In this document: piece after piece, positions 19,551-29,113 of the stretch
How positions within the stretch are numbered: position 1 is the first letter of the stretch
Layout: each line of letters begins with the position of its first letter
Origin: Bacillota bacterium
GTDB taxonomy: Bacteria; Bacillota; Clostridia; Lachnospirales; CAG-274
NCBI GenBank assembly: GCA_017460805.1
Contig: JAFUAF010000008.1
Location: 1-51,044, forward strand
Direction: 5' to 3'
DNA length: 51,044 nt
Notes under the pieces: model-generated
The model's input: only the letters and a program-made list of their open reading frames with translations
Told to the model about the DNA's origin: nothing
Database searches by the model: none
Program-made: the position numbers and the translations under genes

Positions 19551-20133
19551 TTTCCTTTGCACCTTTTTTAGTACCTTTTAATCTTAAAAGTTCTCTTTTT
19601 CGCTTTTTAATTATCATGCGTTCTTTAAAAACAATATTGCTGCTGTTGTCTCTTGCCGCAACAATGGCCTGCTGTTCCTCTTCACTTAAAGGAGTTAGAC
19701 AATCGCCCGCAATTATCTGTTTTGCATAGGTATAGCAGCCGTCGCGGTAGTAAAGACTGTTTAAAACAATACCCGAATCATTCTGGTCGAGAAGTGCAAT
19801 AGCGTAGGATAATTCTCCGCCAATCTCTTCAAGAGTGTTGTATTTAACAATACCGATTTTTTGAATACCTGTTTTAAGTACCCTTTTTATATCTTCGATG
19901 TCTTCAAACATACCGTCGTTTTTAGCTTTAATTTCTCTTACTTCTTCAAGATATTCGGTAAGCTGCAGTTCTAAATTGTGATTTTTGCTGTTGGGACGCA
20001 TAAACCTGTCAAACTTGTTTTTAAGTCTGCGTACCTCCAGCATAGCCAATAAAAAGGCAAATGTCATTATCACAGTTAATATAAGAACCGCCGCAAGAAC
20101 CGCAACAATATTGGATTCTATAAAGGCAAGCAT
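19543..20133 (-). CDS. DUF4446-like membrane protein
   Basis: The 196-residue protein has one N-terminal membrane helix (about 9-32), a basic/coiled stretch (34-85) and a soluble domain (about 90-160) with IQKIGIVKYN and YAIALLDQNDSGIVLNSLY, features of the DUF4446 family. Such genes commonly lie beside parB in Clostridia, as here. The function is unknown; a link to chromosome or cell-pole organisation is only inferred from this association. parS site 2 lies 21 bases upstream. Confidence 0.75.
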   Translation of the reverse strand: MLAFIESNIVAVLAAVLILTVIMTFAFLLAMLEVRRLKNKFDRFMRPNSKNHNLELQLTEYLEEVREIKAKNDGMFEDIEDIKRVLKTGIQKIGIVKYNTLEEIGGELSYAIALLDQNDSGIVLNSLYYRDGCYTYAKQIIAGDCLTPLSEEEQQAIVAARDNSSNIVFKERMIIKKRKRELLRLKGTKKGAKENV

Positions 20134-20154
20134 TTATATCCACCTTTCTTAATA

Positions 20155-20170
20155 TGTTTCACGTGAAACA
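20155..20170. promoter_or_regulatory. parS: parS site 2
   Basis: Perfect TGTTTCACGTGAAACA in the spacer between the parB stop codon and the DUF4446 gene. Confidence 0.95.
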
Positions 20171-20171
20171 T

Positions 20172-21068
20172 TTATTGTATCTTTTTCATCATTCCGACAA
20201 TTCTGTCAAGTTCATCTTCGGAATAAAATTCTATCAAAATCTTACCTTTATTGTTTTTAAGATTTTTGATATTGACCTTTGTACCGAGTATGGATTTAAG
20301 ATCCTTTTCAATGCTGTGATATAATCTTGATTTTGCGGGGTCTTTTATTGAGGCGGGAGCTTTGGATTCTTCCTCTGCATTTGCCGCTTCATTTAAGCTT
20401 TTTACAAGTTCTTCCGTTTCTCTTACGCTAAGACCTTCTTCAATAATATGCTCCGCGGTCTCAAACTGCAAATCCTTATCCGTTATACCGAGAAGTGCAC
20501 GGCAATGACCGCTTGAAAGTCTGTTTTCGGTAAGGAAAGTCTGTACACGCTTATCAAGATTTAAAAGTCTGATAGAGTTTGCAACAGCAGCCCTGCTTTT
20601 ACCTACCTTATCCGCAATAGCTTCCTGATTGAGCTTAAATTCGTCGGAAAATTTTTTATAAGTAAGTGCTTCTTCAAGAGGGTTAAGGTCTTCTCTTTGA
20701 ATGTTCTCTATCAATGCTATTTCAAGTGCTTCAAGGTCTGAAATATCGTTTTTGATAATTACGGGTATCTCCTGCACGCCTGCTTTTCTTGCGGCTCTCC
20801 AACGTCTTTCGCCTGCAATTATAACATAATAATCATCCACTTTTTTTACTGTGATAGGCTGTATAACACCTATCTGTTTGATACTTTCCGCAAGTTCTTC
20901 AAGACTGCTCTCGTCGAATGTGCGGCGAGGCTGGTCTTTGTTGGGTGTAATTTTATTGATATCAACGGAATTTATTTTATCATTTGATGAATTATCGGAC
21001 GTTATAGTTACATCATCTATTTTTAATGCTCCAAGTCCTCGGCCAAGGCCTTTTTTTCTTTCAGCCAT
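20172..21068 (-). CDS. parB: chromosome-partitioning protein ParB (Spo0J)
   Basis: A CTP-dependent DNA clamp that loads at parS and spreads to organise the origin region. The 298 residues include the CTPase/ParB domain with PRRTF, GERRWRAARKAG and ENIQREDLNPLEEA, then a helix-turn-helix (NQEAIADKVGKSRAAVANSIRLL split at the turn), a low-complexity linker and a C-terminal dimerisation domain. It follows parA by 16 bases. Three cognate parS sites are in the window, two of them flanking parAB. Confidence 0.97.
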   Translation of the reverse strand: MAERKKGLGRGLGALKIDDVTITSDNSSNDKINSVDINKITPNKDQPRRTFDESSLEELAESIKQIGVIQPITVKKVDDYYVIIAGERRWRAARKAGVQEIPVIIKNDISDLEALEIALIENIQREDLNPLEEALTYKKFSDEFKLNQEAIADKVGKSRAAVANSIRLLNLDKRVQTFLTENRLSSGHCRALLGITDKDLQFETAEHIIEEGLSVRETEELVKSLNEAANAEEESKAPASIKDPAKSRLYHSIEKDLKSILGTKVNIKNLKNNKGKILIEFYSEDELDRIVGMMKKIQ

Positions 21069-21084
21069 AATAATTTACCTTTCT

Positions 21085-21861
21085 TTAGTTGTTTTCATGT
21101 TCTATTACCGTGTCTGCCAAAAGCTCATAAGCCTCCGCACCCTTTGATTTAGGGTCATAAAGGTTTATCGGCATACCGTGGCTCGGTGCTTCACTTAAAC
21201 GCACATTACGCGGTATTATACATTTATATACAGAATTGTCAAAGTAATTTTTAACTTCCTCAACGACCTGCAATGAAAGATTGTTTCTGCTGTCATACAT
21301 TGTAAATACAATACCCTCGATCGTAATTTTTGGGTTAAGTTTATTTTTGACGATATTATAGGTGTGTATAAACTGTGTCAGACCTTCAAGTGCCAAAAAC
21401 TCGCATTGTAAGGGTATTAGAACAGAGTCCGCAGCAACAAGCGCATTAAGTGTGAGTACATTAAGTGACGGCGGACAGTCAATTATTATATAATCATATC
21501 TGTCTTTTAGAAACAGAGTGTCTATTATATTTTTTAATATATAATTAGGTCTGTCAAGCTCAACAAGTTCTATCTCTGCGCCTGCAAGGTTTATATCAGT
21601 CGGCAGAATGTCCATTGCGTTGAAGTATTCTACGTGTTTTTTTACTTCAAAAAAATCCGCATTGCCGATAAGCAGGTCATAAAAGGTTTTATCACCGTTG
21701 TTTTTTTCAAGTCCAAGACCTGTTGTGGTATTGCCCTGTGGGTCGGAATCAATAACCAATACGCTTTTGTTTTTCTGCGCAAGAAAAGCAGATAAGTTGA
21801 TAGCGGTAGTGGTTTTTCCGACACCGCCTTTTTGGTTGGCAATCGCAATAACTCGTCCCAT
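21085..21861 (-). CDS. parA: chromosome-partitioning ATPase ParA (Soj)
   Basis: A deviant-Walker ATPase that binds DNA nonspecifically when dimeric, is displaced by ParB, and in Bacillus also modulates DnaA. It is 258 residues with KGGVGKTTTAIN (deviant Walker A), the SDPQGN motif and IIIDCPPSLN. The ATG at 21861 follows AAGGAGAACC; a longer frame upstream lacks a ribosome site. parS site 3 lies about 60 bases upstream in the promoter region, so ParB may autoregulate the operon (inference). Confidence 0.97.
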   Translation of the reverse strand: MGRVIAIANQKGGVGKTTTAINLSAFLAQKNKSVLVIDSDPQGNTTTGLGLEKNNGDKTFYDLLIGNADFFEVKKHVEYFNAMDILPTDINLAGAEIELVELDRPNYILKNIIDTLFLKDRYDYIIIDCPPSLNVLTLNALVAADSVLIPLQCEFLALEGLTQFIHTYNIVKNKLNPKITIEGIVFTMYDSRNNLSLQVVEEVKNYFDNSVYKCIIPRNVRLSEAPSHGMPINLYDPKSKGAEAYELLADTVIEHENN

Positions 21862-21918
21862 GGCGGTTCTCCTTTGTATTTTTAAAATATCTTTTATATA
21901 TATAGTATACCACATTTT

Positions 21919-21934
21919 TGTTTCACGTGAAACA
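21919..21934. promoter_or_regulatory. parS: parS site 3
   Basis: Perfect TGTTTCACGTGAAACA upstream of parA, overlapping the likely parAB promoter region. Confidence 0.95.
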
Positions 21935-22046
21935 AAAAATAAAATTATTATTTAACAAAATTTATTACAGAATAGTATATAATTTTGTGTAGTTTTGTAA
22001 CAATTTTGTAACATTTTCATTTTTTTAAAATTTTTGATAAAACCTA

Positions 22047-22074
22047 TTGAAATTATTTACTATTTTGGTATAAT
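22047..22074 (+). promoter_or_regulatory. promoter of the ABC exporter operon
   Basis: TTGAAA (22047-22052) and TATAAT (22069-22074) with a 16-base spacer and extended TGG before the -10. Confidence 0.6.
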
Positions 22075-22130
22075 TATAATAGGTAAGAATGTTAATATGG
22101 GATAGTGTGGATAAACGGAAAGGACGAATT

Positions 22131-22793
22131 ATGCTCAGGCTTGACAATATATGCAAAAGCTACGGCAAGGCGCAGATTTTAAATAACGCCTGTCTTGAAA
22201 TAAATAAGGGCGACTGTACGGCGGTCATCGGCGGCAACGGCTGCGGCAAGACAACGCTTATACAGATACTTTGCGGTATAATCAAGGCTGACAGCGGCAG
22301 TATTTTAAACGGCGGCAAGCCCGTCAATAAAGCCGATATGAAGCATCTTTTCGGATATTTACCGCAGACTGACCCGCTTATTGACGAACTTTCGGTCAAA
22401 GATAATCTTAAATTGTGGTATTGCGCAATGGATATCCCCTTTAAAAATGACACTCTTATAAAAAAACTCGGTATCGACAAATATCTTAATAAGCCTGTAA
22501 ACAAGCTGTCGGGAGGTATGCGCCGACGTGTCAGTCTTTGTATTGCAATGGCAAATAAAGCGCCGATACTTGTAATGGATGAGCCCACGACCGCTCTTGA
22601 TTTTGTTGCCAAGGCGGAAATATGGGAGCTTCTTGACGATTATATAAAAAACGGCGGTACTTTGCTTGTTACAACACATGATTATGACGAGATAAAGCGC
22701 TGCAGCCGTCTTATGCTTATGAAAAACGGCACACTAAAAGAAATAGAAAAAAACACATCTTATGATGATATAGTGGAATACCTCATATCATAA
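22131..22793 (+). CDS. ABC transporter ATP-binding protein (ABC-2 exporter type)
   Basis: The 220-residue ATPase has Walker A GGNGCGKT (34-41), Q-loop YLPQTD (75-80), signature LSGGM (125-129), Walker B ILVMDE (145-150) and the H-loop in TTHD. The ATG at 22131 has GGAAAGGACG upstream. It is first in a rightward operon with a large anchored protein and two ABC-2 permeases, so it is an exporter or flippase rather than an importer. Cargo unknown. Confidence 0.92.
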   Translation: MLRLDNICKSYGKAQILNNACLEINKGDCTAVIGGNGCGKTTLIQILCGIIKADSGSILNGGKPVNKADMKHLFGYLPQTDPLIDELSVKDNLKLWYCAMDIPFKNDTLIKKLGIDKYLNKPVNKLSGGMRRRVSLCIAMANKAPILVMDEPTTALDFVAKAEIWELLDDYIKNGGTLLVTTHDYDEIKRCSRLMLMKNGTLKEIEKNTSYDDIVEYLIS

Positions 22794-22808
22794 TTTGGGA
22801 GCATAAAA

Positions 22809-24800
22809 ATGAAAGAAAACGATAAAAAAAGACGTGAAGTCCATGTCGCAAGCCGTGAGGAACTGCTTGGACGTTCTTCGGCCAAAAGCAGCGAAAGAAG
22901 AAGAACAGCCGAAACATCGCAAAGACAAAGTGAAAAACGTACTTCGGAAATATCGCAGAAACAAAGTGAAAAGCACACTCAAAGACAAAGCGATGATGAG
23001 GTAAAAAGACATTCTCAGGCTTCGCAAAACCGCAGTACGGCTTCGGGCAGGCGTATTTCCGACCCACAAAAACAAAAAAAGAAAAAGAAGAAAAAAATCA
23101 AGCGTGCAATTAGAATTGCATTGGTGCTTGGCATTTTTATACTGATAGCCGCTCTTTTGATTATCGGTATAGTCAATCTTTTGGCGGGCAGCAAAGGCAA
23201 AGTCAGACACGCTTATGCAAAAACGATAAGCAGTTATCAAAAACGTGACGATATAACCCGCACCATACTTGGAAATGATGTTGCCAAAATGCTCAAAAAG
23301 GGCGACATAAGCCAAAATTTTGAAATCGCGGTAACTGATAACACGGCAGGTGCAGCAAATATCTCGCTTGCGGGAACTATCGACACCAACACAAGCACAA
23401 AAACAGCCGATGCGCAGTTCACTGCTTCTTACAAGGATGCGGCTGCCGCACAGCTTAAAATGTACACGGACAACAGGCAGATAATGTTCTCCGCGCCGGG
23501 TATTTATGATGATTGGCTTTCCATGGACTGTGAAAATATCATGTCACAGCTTGCAGCATCACAGCTCGGTCAGGAACTTGAAGTTTCCGCCGATAACGAT
23601 TTTTCGCTTAAACTGTTCACGGACGAAGATACCGAGGGCGAGGTCATGCTCAGCCTTACCGACGAAGTTTCGCAGATATTTACAAAGGAAATGGATTCCC
23701 TCTCCAAAAAGGCGGAATATACGCGCCTGAAAGAGAAAAAGTCGGTAATGATAGACGGTGCGGAAAAGAGATGCCGCGGCTATCAGCTTGACATAAAGGG
23801 CGATGATTTCAAAAACAGCCTTGTCAATGTACTCAGTAAGTTAAGGACAAACAAGAAAATAAAATCTTATCTTACAGAATATGCTAAGATACAGTACGAA
23901 GATGTAGCACTTTACAAAATGCTTTTCGACAGCCCCGACAAGCTTGTCGAAGAATATTACAAAGAAATGGATATGACGCTTGAAGAACTGAACAGCGCAT
24001 CTTTTATAGATACAAAAGCAGTTGTTTATCTTTATAAGGGCGTTATAGCCGATGCGGATTTCAGTACGGTTTATAATATAGATCAGGATCAGGTCAAGGT
24101 AGATCTTAAAGGCGGTATGTTCGGCGGAAAGCGTCCTTACGAGGATGTTTCGCTTGTACTCACACTTGATGACAGCAAGCAGGTACTTTCCGCATCTTAT
24201 ACCGAAAATACCGATAACTACGACAACACCTTTGTCAATACACGTTCATTCGTGCTTGGCAACGGCGAAAACGACCTTGACATAGAAACAAAACTTACTT
24301 TTGATAAGTCAACGGGCGTAGTCAACGGCAGCGCCGACCTTAAAACACCAAGCGGCGGTTATGTCGATATAAACGCTTCGGGCAATATCAGCAAGCAAAG
24401 CGGCATGACCCGTCTTGACCTGCAGGAGATAAAACTCGATTACAACAACGCCTTTACTCTTGTTATGAAAGGCAGTTACGAGGTCAAGGCATTCAAGAAG
24501 AAAGTCGATGCACCTCAGGGCAATATAACCGAACTTTTCAAGGCAGATGCCGCACAGCTTCAGCAGATAAAAGCAACGATAGCACAGAATTTCGATACTG
24601 CTGTCGATTCGCTTAACAAGGCAATAGAAAGTATTGACGGCGTAAGCCGTGAAGTGACAGATGGTCAGAGCGAGACCACAACAGCGGCATTCTCCGACGG
24701 CGAAACTCCCGTAACGGAGGAGACCACTCTTGCCGAAACCTCCGATGAGAGTTCGGGCGAAAGTTCGGACGAAGCACAGGCGGATAACGAAGCCGCCTGA
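22809..24800 (+). CDS. large single-pass extracytoplasmic protein in an ABC exporter operon
   Basis: Not assigned to a family with confidence. The 663-residue protein has a highly charged cytoplasmic N-terminus (1-98) with imperfect QSEK-type repeats at about 37-62, then a Lys/Arg run and one membrane helix (about 100-125). A long outside domain (about 130-610) follows, with repeated beta-rich pieces such as QFTASYKDAAAAQLKMYTDN, and an acidic Ser/Thr/Glu tail (about 615-663). No Cys-type lipobox or catalytic motif is seen. It sits 15 bases after the ATPase gene and 47 before the first permease, so it probably works with or is a periplasm-side partner of the exporter. Confidence 0.75.
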   Translation: MKENDKKRREVHVASREELLGRSSAKSSERRRTAETSQRQSEKRTSEISQKQSEKHTQRQSDDEVKRHSQASQNRSTASGRRISDPQKQKKKKKKKIKRAIRIALVLGIFILIAALLIIGIVNLLAGSKGKVRHAYAKTISSYQKRDDITRTILGNDVAKMLKKGDISQNFEIAVTDNTAGAANISLAGTIDTNTSTKTADAQFTASYKDAAAAQLKMYTDNRQIMFSAPGIYDDWLSMDCENIMSQLAASQLGQELEVSADNDFSLKLFTDEDTEGEVMLSLTDEVSQIFTKEMDSLSKKAEYTRLKEKKSVMIDGAEKRCRGYQLDIKGDDFKNSLVNVLSKLRTNKKIKSYLTEYAKIQYEDVALYKMLFDSPDKLVEEYYKEMDMTLEELNSASFIDTKAVVYLYKGVIADADFSTVYNIDQDQVKVDLKGGMFGGKRPYEDVSLVLTLDDSKQVLSASYTENTDNYDNTFVNTRSFVLGNGENDLDIETKLTFDKSTGVVNGSADLKTPSGGYVDINASGNISKQSGMTRLDLQEIKLDYNNAFTLVMKGSYEVKAFKKKVDAPQGNITELFKADAAQLQQIKATIAQNFDTAVDSLNKAIESIDGVSREVTDGQSETTTAAFSDGETPVTEETTLAETSDESSGESSDEAQADNEAA

Positions 24801-24847
24801 AAACGGTACTGAAATATTTAAACTACAGTATTTAAAAAGGAAAAAAA

Positions 24848-26002
24848 ATGAAACTTACATTCGGATTATTTTTACTGGAGCTTAAACGTACCTTAAAATT
24901 TATGCCGCGCATACTTTTGTGTGCTGCGGCATTATTTATAATTGCGGCTCTTGTTCTGCGTTTCGGCGGCTCCGAACCCGACGCGGATGCCGCAAAGGTA
25001 AAAATAGGCTACTATAACCCGGGTGACGATACCTATATTTCAATGCTTGTGAATATGGTGTCCGAAATGGACAGCGTAAAAAGCATTTGCGTGCTGGAAG
25101 CCGCCGACAGTGAGCAGTCGGTTTATGACGGAATTTCAAGCGGAAAATATTACGGCGGTATCGTCTTTCCCGAAAATTATATACAGGGCATAATGGACGG
25201 CAGCAATACTCCCGCAAGGGTAATAGTGCCGCAGGGCAGCAATAATTCTGTATTCAGACGGCTCGTGTCGGTCGGAAGTGATATGCTTGTGTCGGTGCAG
25301 GCGGGCATTTATGCCGCAGCCGAGGGCAAACATCTCTCCCGCACACAGCTTTTGGATATAAATATGGAATATGTCAATTTCTGCATGGGCAGAAGCAAAC
25401 TTTTTGTAAGCGAAAACTGGTCGCCATACGGTGCTTTAAGCCTTAAACAGTATTACTGCGCGGCTCTTCTCGCTCTTTTTTGTATGCTTATCGGCGCGGG
25501 TCTTTCGTTTATGTTTTACGATTACGGCCACGGATTTAAAAGCTACTGCAAGTTATGGCAGTATAACGGCGTACTTATGCTTTTGCTCAAACAGATAGTT
25601 GTTACACTTATCATCGCTGTTTTTACAATACCCGCCCTTATGCTGATAAACGATTTTCAGCCCTTTGTGGAATATAAATATGTAAATATCGCCGCGGCCG
25701 TTTTTATCTGCGGTCAGCTTATAACCTGTTTTTATACTGTGTTCGGCGGAAGTGCCGTGCTTATTCTGACGGCATTTACACTTGTAACGGGCTTTTTTGC
25801 GGGCTGTTTTGTACCGACTGTGTATTTAAGCGGTACGGGTCTTGATAAAATAAGCGATTTTATGCCTGTTTACACTGTTTTTCAGTGCTTTTCGTCGCTG
25901 TTTACCTATCATTCGCCAAAAACGGCTTTTGTTCCTATGATGATAGGCATTTATGGAGTTACTCTTGTTTTGAGCCTTATTAAAAAGGGGGTTAGACAAT
26001 GA
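24848..26002 (+). CDS. ABC-2 type permease, subunit 1
   Basis: The 384-residue membrane protein has the ABC-2 layout: one N-terminal helix (about 20-40), an extracytoplasmic domain (about 45-190) and a C-terminal bundle of about five helices (from about 200 to 378). AAAAAGGAAAAAAA precedes the ATG. It overlaps the second permease by 4 bases (ATGA), so the two are coupled and probably form a heterodimer with the ATPase at 22.1 kb. Confidence 0.85.
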   Translation: MKLTFGLFLLELKRTLKFMPRILLCAAALFIIAALVLRFGGSEPDADAAKVKIGYYNPGDDTYISMLVNMVSEMDSVKSICVLEAADSEQSVYDGISSGKYYGGIVFPENYIQGIMDGSNTPARVIVPQGSNNSVFRRLVSVGSDMLVSVQAGIYAAAEGKHLSRTQLLDINMEYVNFCMGRSKLFVSENWSPYGALSLKQYYCAALLALFCMLIGAGLSFMFYDYGHGFKSYCKLWQYNGVLMLLLKQIVVTLIIAVFTIPALMLINDFQPFVEYKYVNIAAAVFICGQLITCFYTVFGGSAVLILTAFTLVTGFFAGCFVPTVYLSGTGLDKISDFMPVYTVFQCFSSLFTYHSPKTAFVPMMIGIYGVTLVLSLIKKGVRQ

Positions 26003-27000
26003 CATTTTTTATTTATATAAAACGTATGTTAAAACACCCCTATATAATACTTCTGCTGCTGTGTCTGCCTGTACTTGCCTTTATTTTCAAGGGGTTTGCG
26101 GCAAAAACGGAGGGCGCGAAAGTCGGTATTTATACCAAGGCGCAGGCTGCGGAACTTATTGAATATCTGCAAAACAACAATGATGTTTTTACCTTTGTGA
26201 CTTATTCCTCGGAAGATGAAATGAAGAGGGATGTGGAAACGCAAATTTTGGAGTGCGGTTTTATCCTGCCCGAAAATATTGCAGATGTGGAGAATATAAG
26301 CATTATTTGCGGAAAAGGCTACGCTTCTGTTTTGTCGGAAGTTACGAAAGAAGCGGTATTTGCCGCAATTTTGAAAGTCTACGGCGATAAAGCGGCGCTT
26401 CGCTTTGCACAAAAAAGCAATATCAATATAAATGACGAAAACTTTGAAAAAGCATACCAAAAATATGCCGAAGAAACTGCGGCTTCAATAACTTTTGAAG
26501 AGATAGGGCAGGGCAAAACTTCGGCGGCAAAAAAACGCGATATCCCGCTTTGCGCGGCCGCTGCCGTACTTATATGCGCAAGCCTTATCGGTGCGGGTTT
26601 TTATGCAAATGATAAAAAACACGGCATCCGCTTCGGGCTTGAAAAGTCTGTCGGTGCAAGTGTGGCTGTTTTTGCGCTCTCTGCTATGGCGGCATTCGTT
26701 CTGCTCGGCAAAAATGTGGATGTACCGAGATTTTTGATATTCTGTGTCGGTGTTTTCGGCTGCGGCCTTATCCTTTCGCTTTTTATTAAAAACGAAAAGA
26801 CTGCATGGCTTTTTATGCCCGCAGTCCTTGTACTTGTCTTTATGTTTGATATAGTCGGTATATCCGCTGTTGTTCCCGCACTTGGTATAGTCGATAAACT
26901 GCTTTTGTCACATTATCTTCTGTATGAAAATACTGTAAGACTTGCGGTGTTCTCGGCAATACTCTGCGGTTTAGGTATCGGTGTAAATAAAATTTTTTAG
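25999..27000 (+). CDS. ABC-2 type permease, subunit 2
   Basis: The 333-residue membrane protein has the same layout as its upstream partner but a shorter outside domain (about 35-180), then five or six helices from about 185. It is the last gene of the operon and ends 27 bases before a bidirectional terminator. Confidence 0.83.
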   Translation: MTFFIYIKRMLKHPYIILLLLCLPVLAFIFKGFAAKTEGAKVGIYTKAQAAELIEYLQNNNDVFTFVTYSSEDEMKRDVETQILECGFILPENIADVENISIICGKGYASVLSEVTKEAVFAAILKVYGDKAALRFAQKSNININDENFEKAYQKYAEETAASITFEEIGQGKTSAAKKRDIPLCAAAAVLICASLIGAGFYANDKKHGIRFGLEKSVGASVAVFALSAMAAFVLLGKNVDVPRFLIFCVGVFGCGLILSLFIKNEKTAWLFMPAVLVLVFMFDIVGISAVVPALGIVDKLLLSHYLLYENTVRLAVFSAILCGLGIGVNKIF

Positions 27001-27026
27001 CACAAAATGACTTCTCTGCTTGTGTA

Positions 27027-27060
27027 TCAAAAAAAGTCCCGATGTAAGGGACTTTTTTGA
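27027..27060. terminator. bidirectional terminator
   Basis: TCAAAAAAAGTCCC (27027-27040) pairs with GGGACTTTTTTGA (27048-27060) around a 7-base loop. It separates the converging exporter operon and malic enzyme gene. Confidence 0.85.
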
Positions 27061-27069
27061 TATAATATT

Positions 27070-28242
27070 TTATTTTCTTGCAACACCTGTTCTTCTTGCG
27101 GCATCGGCAACGGCTTTTGCTATCTGTTCCACAACGCCCTTATTGAATGCGGAGGGGATGATCACGCCGTTTTTAAGATCCTCTTCTGTAACGAGGTTTG
27201 AAATTGCGTCTGCTGCAGCAAGTTTCATCTCATCGTTTATATCGCTTGCGCGCACATCAAGCGCACCGCGAAAGATACCGGGGAAAGCGAGCACATTATT
27301 TATCTGGTTTGGGTAGTCGCTTCTGCCCGTAGCTATGACTTTTGCGCCTGCTTCAAGTGCTATTTCGGGCATTACCTCGGGAACGGGGTTAGCCATTGCA
27401 AAAATAATAGCGTCCTTGTTCATTGTCTGTATCATTTCTTTTGTCAAAAGACCCGGAGCGGAAACACCGATAAAAATATCCGCACCCTTTACTATATCGG
27501 CAAGTGTGCCGTCTTTCAAATTGGGATTTGTGATATTTGCAAGCTCTGTAAGCGAGGGGTCGCGGTAGGTCTTGTTACGGCTGATAACACCGTCGATATT
27601 TCTCATTGTAATATCCTTGAAGCCCGCTTTTAAAAGCAGTTTGCAGATAGCAGTACCCGCTGCGCCCGCACCCGACATTGCCACAACACAATCCTCGGGT
27701 CTTTTGCCTGTCAGTTTAAGCGCATTTCTGATACCCGAAAGTACAACAACGGCTGTACCGTGCTGGTCGTCATGGAAAACTGGAATATCGCATTTTTCTT
27801 TCAATTTTCTTTCTATCTCAAAACAACGGGGGGCGGAAATATCTTCAAGATTTATGCCGCCGAAACTGCCCGCAATAAGCGAAACTGCGTTTACAAATTC
27901 GTCGGGGTCTTTGCTGCGCACACAAAGCGGGAACGCATCAACATTGCCGAATTCCTTAAAAAGTACACATTTACCCTCCATAACGGGCATACCCGCTTCG
28001 GGACCTATATCGCCGAGACCTAAAACGGCGCTGCCGTCAGTGATAACGGCTACCATATTGTGGCGTCTTGTAAGTGTATACTGCAATTCGGGATTTTTCT
28101 TTATCGCAAGGCAGGGCTCTGCAACACCGGGGGTGTAAGCTATGGACAGATCGTCCGTATTTTCGACCTTAGCCCTTGAAACTACTTCTATCTTGCCCGC
28201 CCACTGTGCGTGCATCTCCATTGCTTTTTCCTTGTAATCCAT
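27070..28242 (-). CDS. malic enzyme (oxaloacetate-decarboxylating malate dehydrogenase)
   Basis: Converts malate to pyruvate and CO2 with reduction of NAD(P). The 390-residue protein is the short bacterial form. Motifs are the Tyr-containing SIAYTPGVAEPC, the catalytic Lys in MEGKCVLFKEF, the metal site DVSAP-like segment LEDISAPRCFE and the conserved FHDDQHGTAVV, followed by a Rossmann fold. Cofactor choice cannot be read reliably. It lies 13 bases after the DUF3592-like gene, probably one transcript. With fumarase it would link fumarate to pyruvate. Confidence 0.95.
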   Translation of the reverse strand: MDYKEKAMEMHAQWAGKIEVVSRAKVENTDDLSIAYTPGVAEPCLAIKKNPELQYTLTRRHNMVAVITDGSAVLGLGDIGPEAGMPVMEGKCVLFKEFGNVDAFPLCVRSKDPDEFVNAVSLIAGSFGGINLEDISAPRCFEIERKLKEKCDIPVFHDDQHGTAVVVLSGIRNALKLTGKRPEDCVVAMSGAGAAGTAICKLLLKAGFKDITMRNIDGVISRNKTYRDPSLTELANITNPNLKDGTLADIVKGADIFIGVSAPGLLTKEMIQTMNKDAIIFAMANPVPEVMPEIALEAGAKVIATGRSDYPNQINNVLAFPGIFRGALDVRASDINDEMKLAAADAISNLVTEEDLKNGVIIPSAFNKGVVEQIAKAVADAARRTGVARK

Positions 28243-28255
28243 GTTTTTCTCTCCT

Positions 28256-28915
28256 TTAAATTCTGCGTTTTAATCTATCGTCTGTAATATCTGCTTTTAC
28301 GTCGCCGTTTGGAAGTTCACAGTATTTTATAGAATACATTGCGTTTGGCTCTGCCGAGTTTGCGGGTATGAATAACCTTACTTTATGCTCTTTTCCCGTA
28401 TCGGAAGTGAATTTAAACCATGCGTAAAGTGTGACTTCGTTCTTGCGGTCGTATTCTACAAGCTCCGCCATGGTGTCCTTGCCGTTTTGCATAAGCAGGT
28501 CATATTTTTTCTTTGATGCAATATAGCTGAAAGGCATTATCCAGCCTATCACAACAAAAACGGAAAACAGCGCCAAAAGTATAAATTTAAGCACCTTGTC
28601 CGCGGGGCAGTATACCTCGTTGGGTGTGCCGGGCAGCACATAACCCTCAAATTTGTCGCCCACATAGGTTTTTTTGTTTGCCGTGGCATGGGCTGTTATT
28701 ACCTGCCCGTTTTCGTCCGTATATTCAACCGTGGCATCTGTGGTTTTGCCGACTTTTATTGCCTGCACGACCGTACATTCAACAAGTCTGCCGTTTTCTT
28801 TATAATTCTTTTCGGTGTCAAGGCCTGCTTTTCCCGCAAAAAACATTAAAACAGGAACAATTATGCCCAAACATAAAAAAATAAGAAATGCAGGTACTGC
28901 ACTTGGTTTTTCCAT
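28256..28915 (-). CDS. DUF3592-like membrane protein
   Basis: The 219-residue protein has membrane helices at about 9-28 and 108-130. The outside domain between them (about 40-105) carries VECTVVQAIKVGKTTDATVEY and PGTPNEVYCPAD, split here from a longer DUF3592-like beta domain, and a second similar domain follows at about 145-205. Function unknown. It is cotranscribed with malic enzyme, but no functional link is evident. Confidence 0.65.
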   Translation of the reverse strand: MEKPSAVPAFLIFLCLGIIVPVLMFFAGKAGLDTEKNYKENGRLVECTVVQAIKVGKTTDATVEYTDENGQVITAHATANKKTYVGDKFEGYVLPGTPNEVYCPADKVLKFILLALFSVFVVIGWIMPFSYIASKKKYDLLMQNGKDTMAELVEYDRKNEVTLYAWFKFTSDTGKEHKVRLFIPANSAEPNAMYSIKYCELPNGDVKADITDDRLKRRI

Positions 28916-29007
28916 TATATTTCCCCCTTTAATAAATTAATATCTATAATTATAACAAAAAAAATATAATTTTTCATTAGTTATTTTCAATAATTTTTCT
29001 TTTTTAC

Positions 29008-29036
29008 TTGATAATTTTATATAAATTATGTATAAT
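29008..29036 (+). promoter_or_regulatory. promoter of phosphoglucomutase
   Basis: TTGATA (29008-29013) and TATAAT (29031-29036) with a 17-base spacer. A small inverted repeat, AGATAG/CTATCT, follows near 29055-29071 in the presumed leader. Confidence 0.6.
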
Positions 29037-29113
29037 AGAAATATAATATTTTTAAGATAGATGTTCTATCTATAAAAAACGGAAAAATAAAACGAGAGAG
29101 GATGTGTTTCAGT

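Noticed and set aside
22788..23315. Phe/Leu-rich minus-strand frames opposite the 663-residue protein
   Set aside because: They are complements of the Lys/Glu/Gln codons in its charged N-terminus, not genes.
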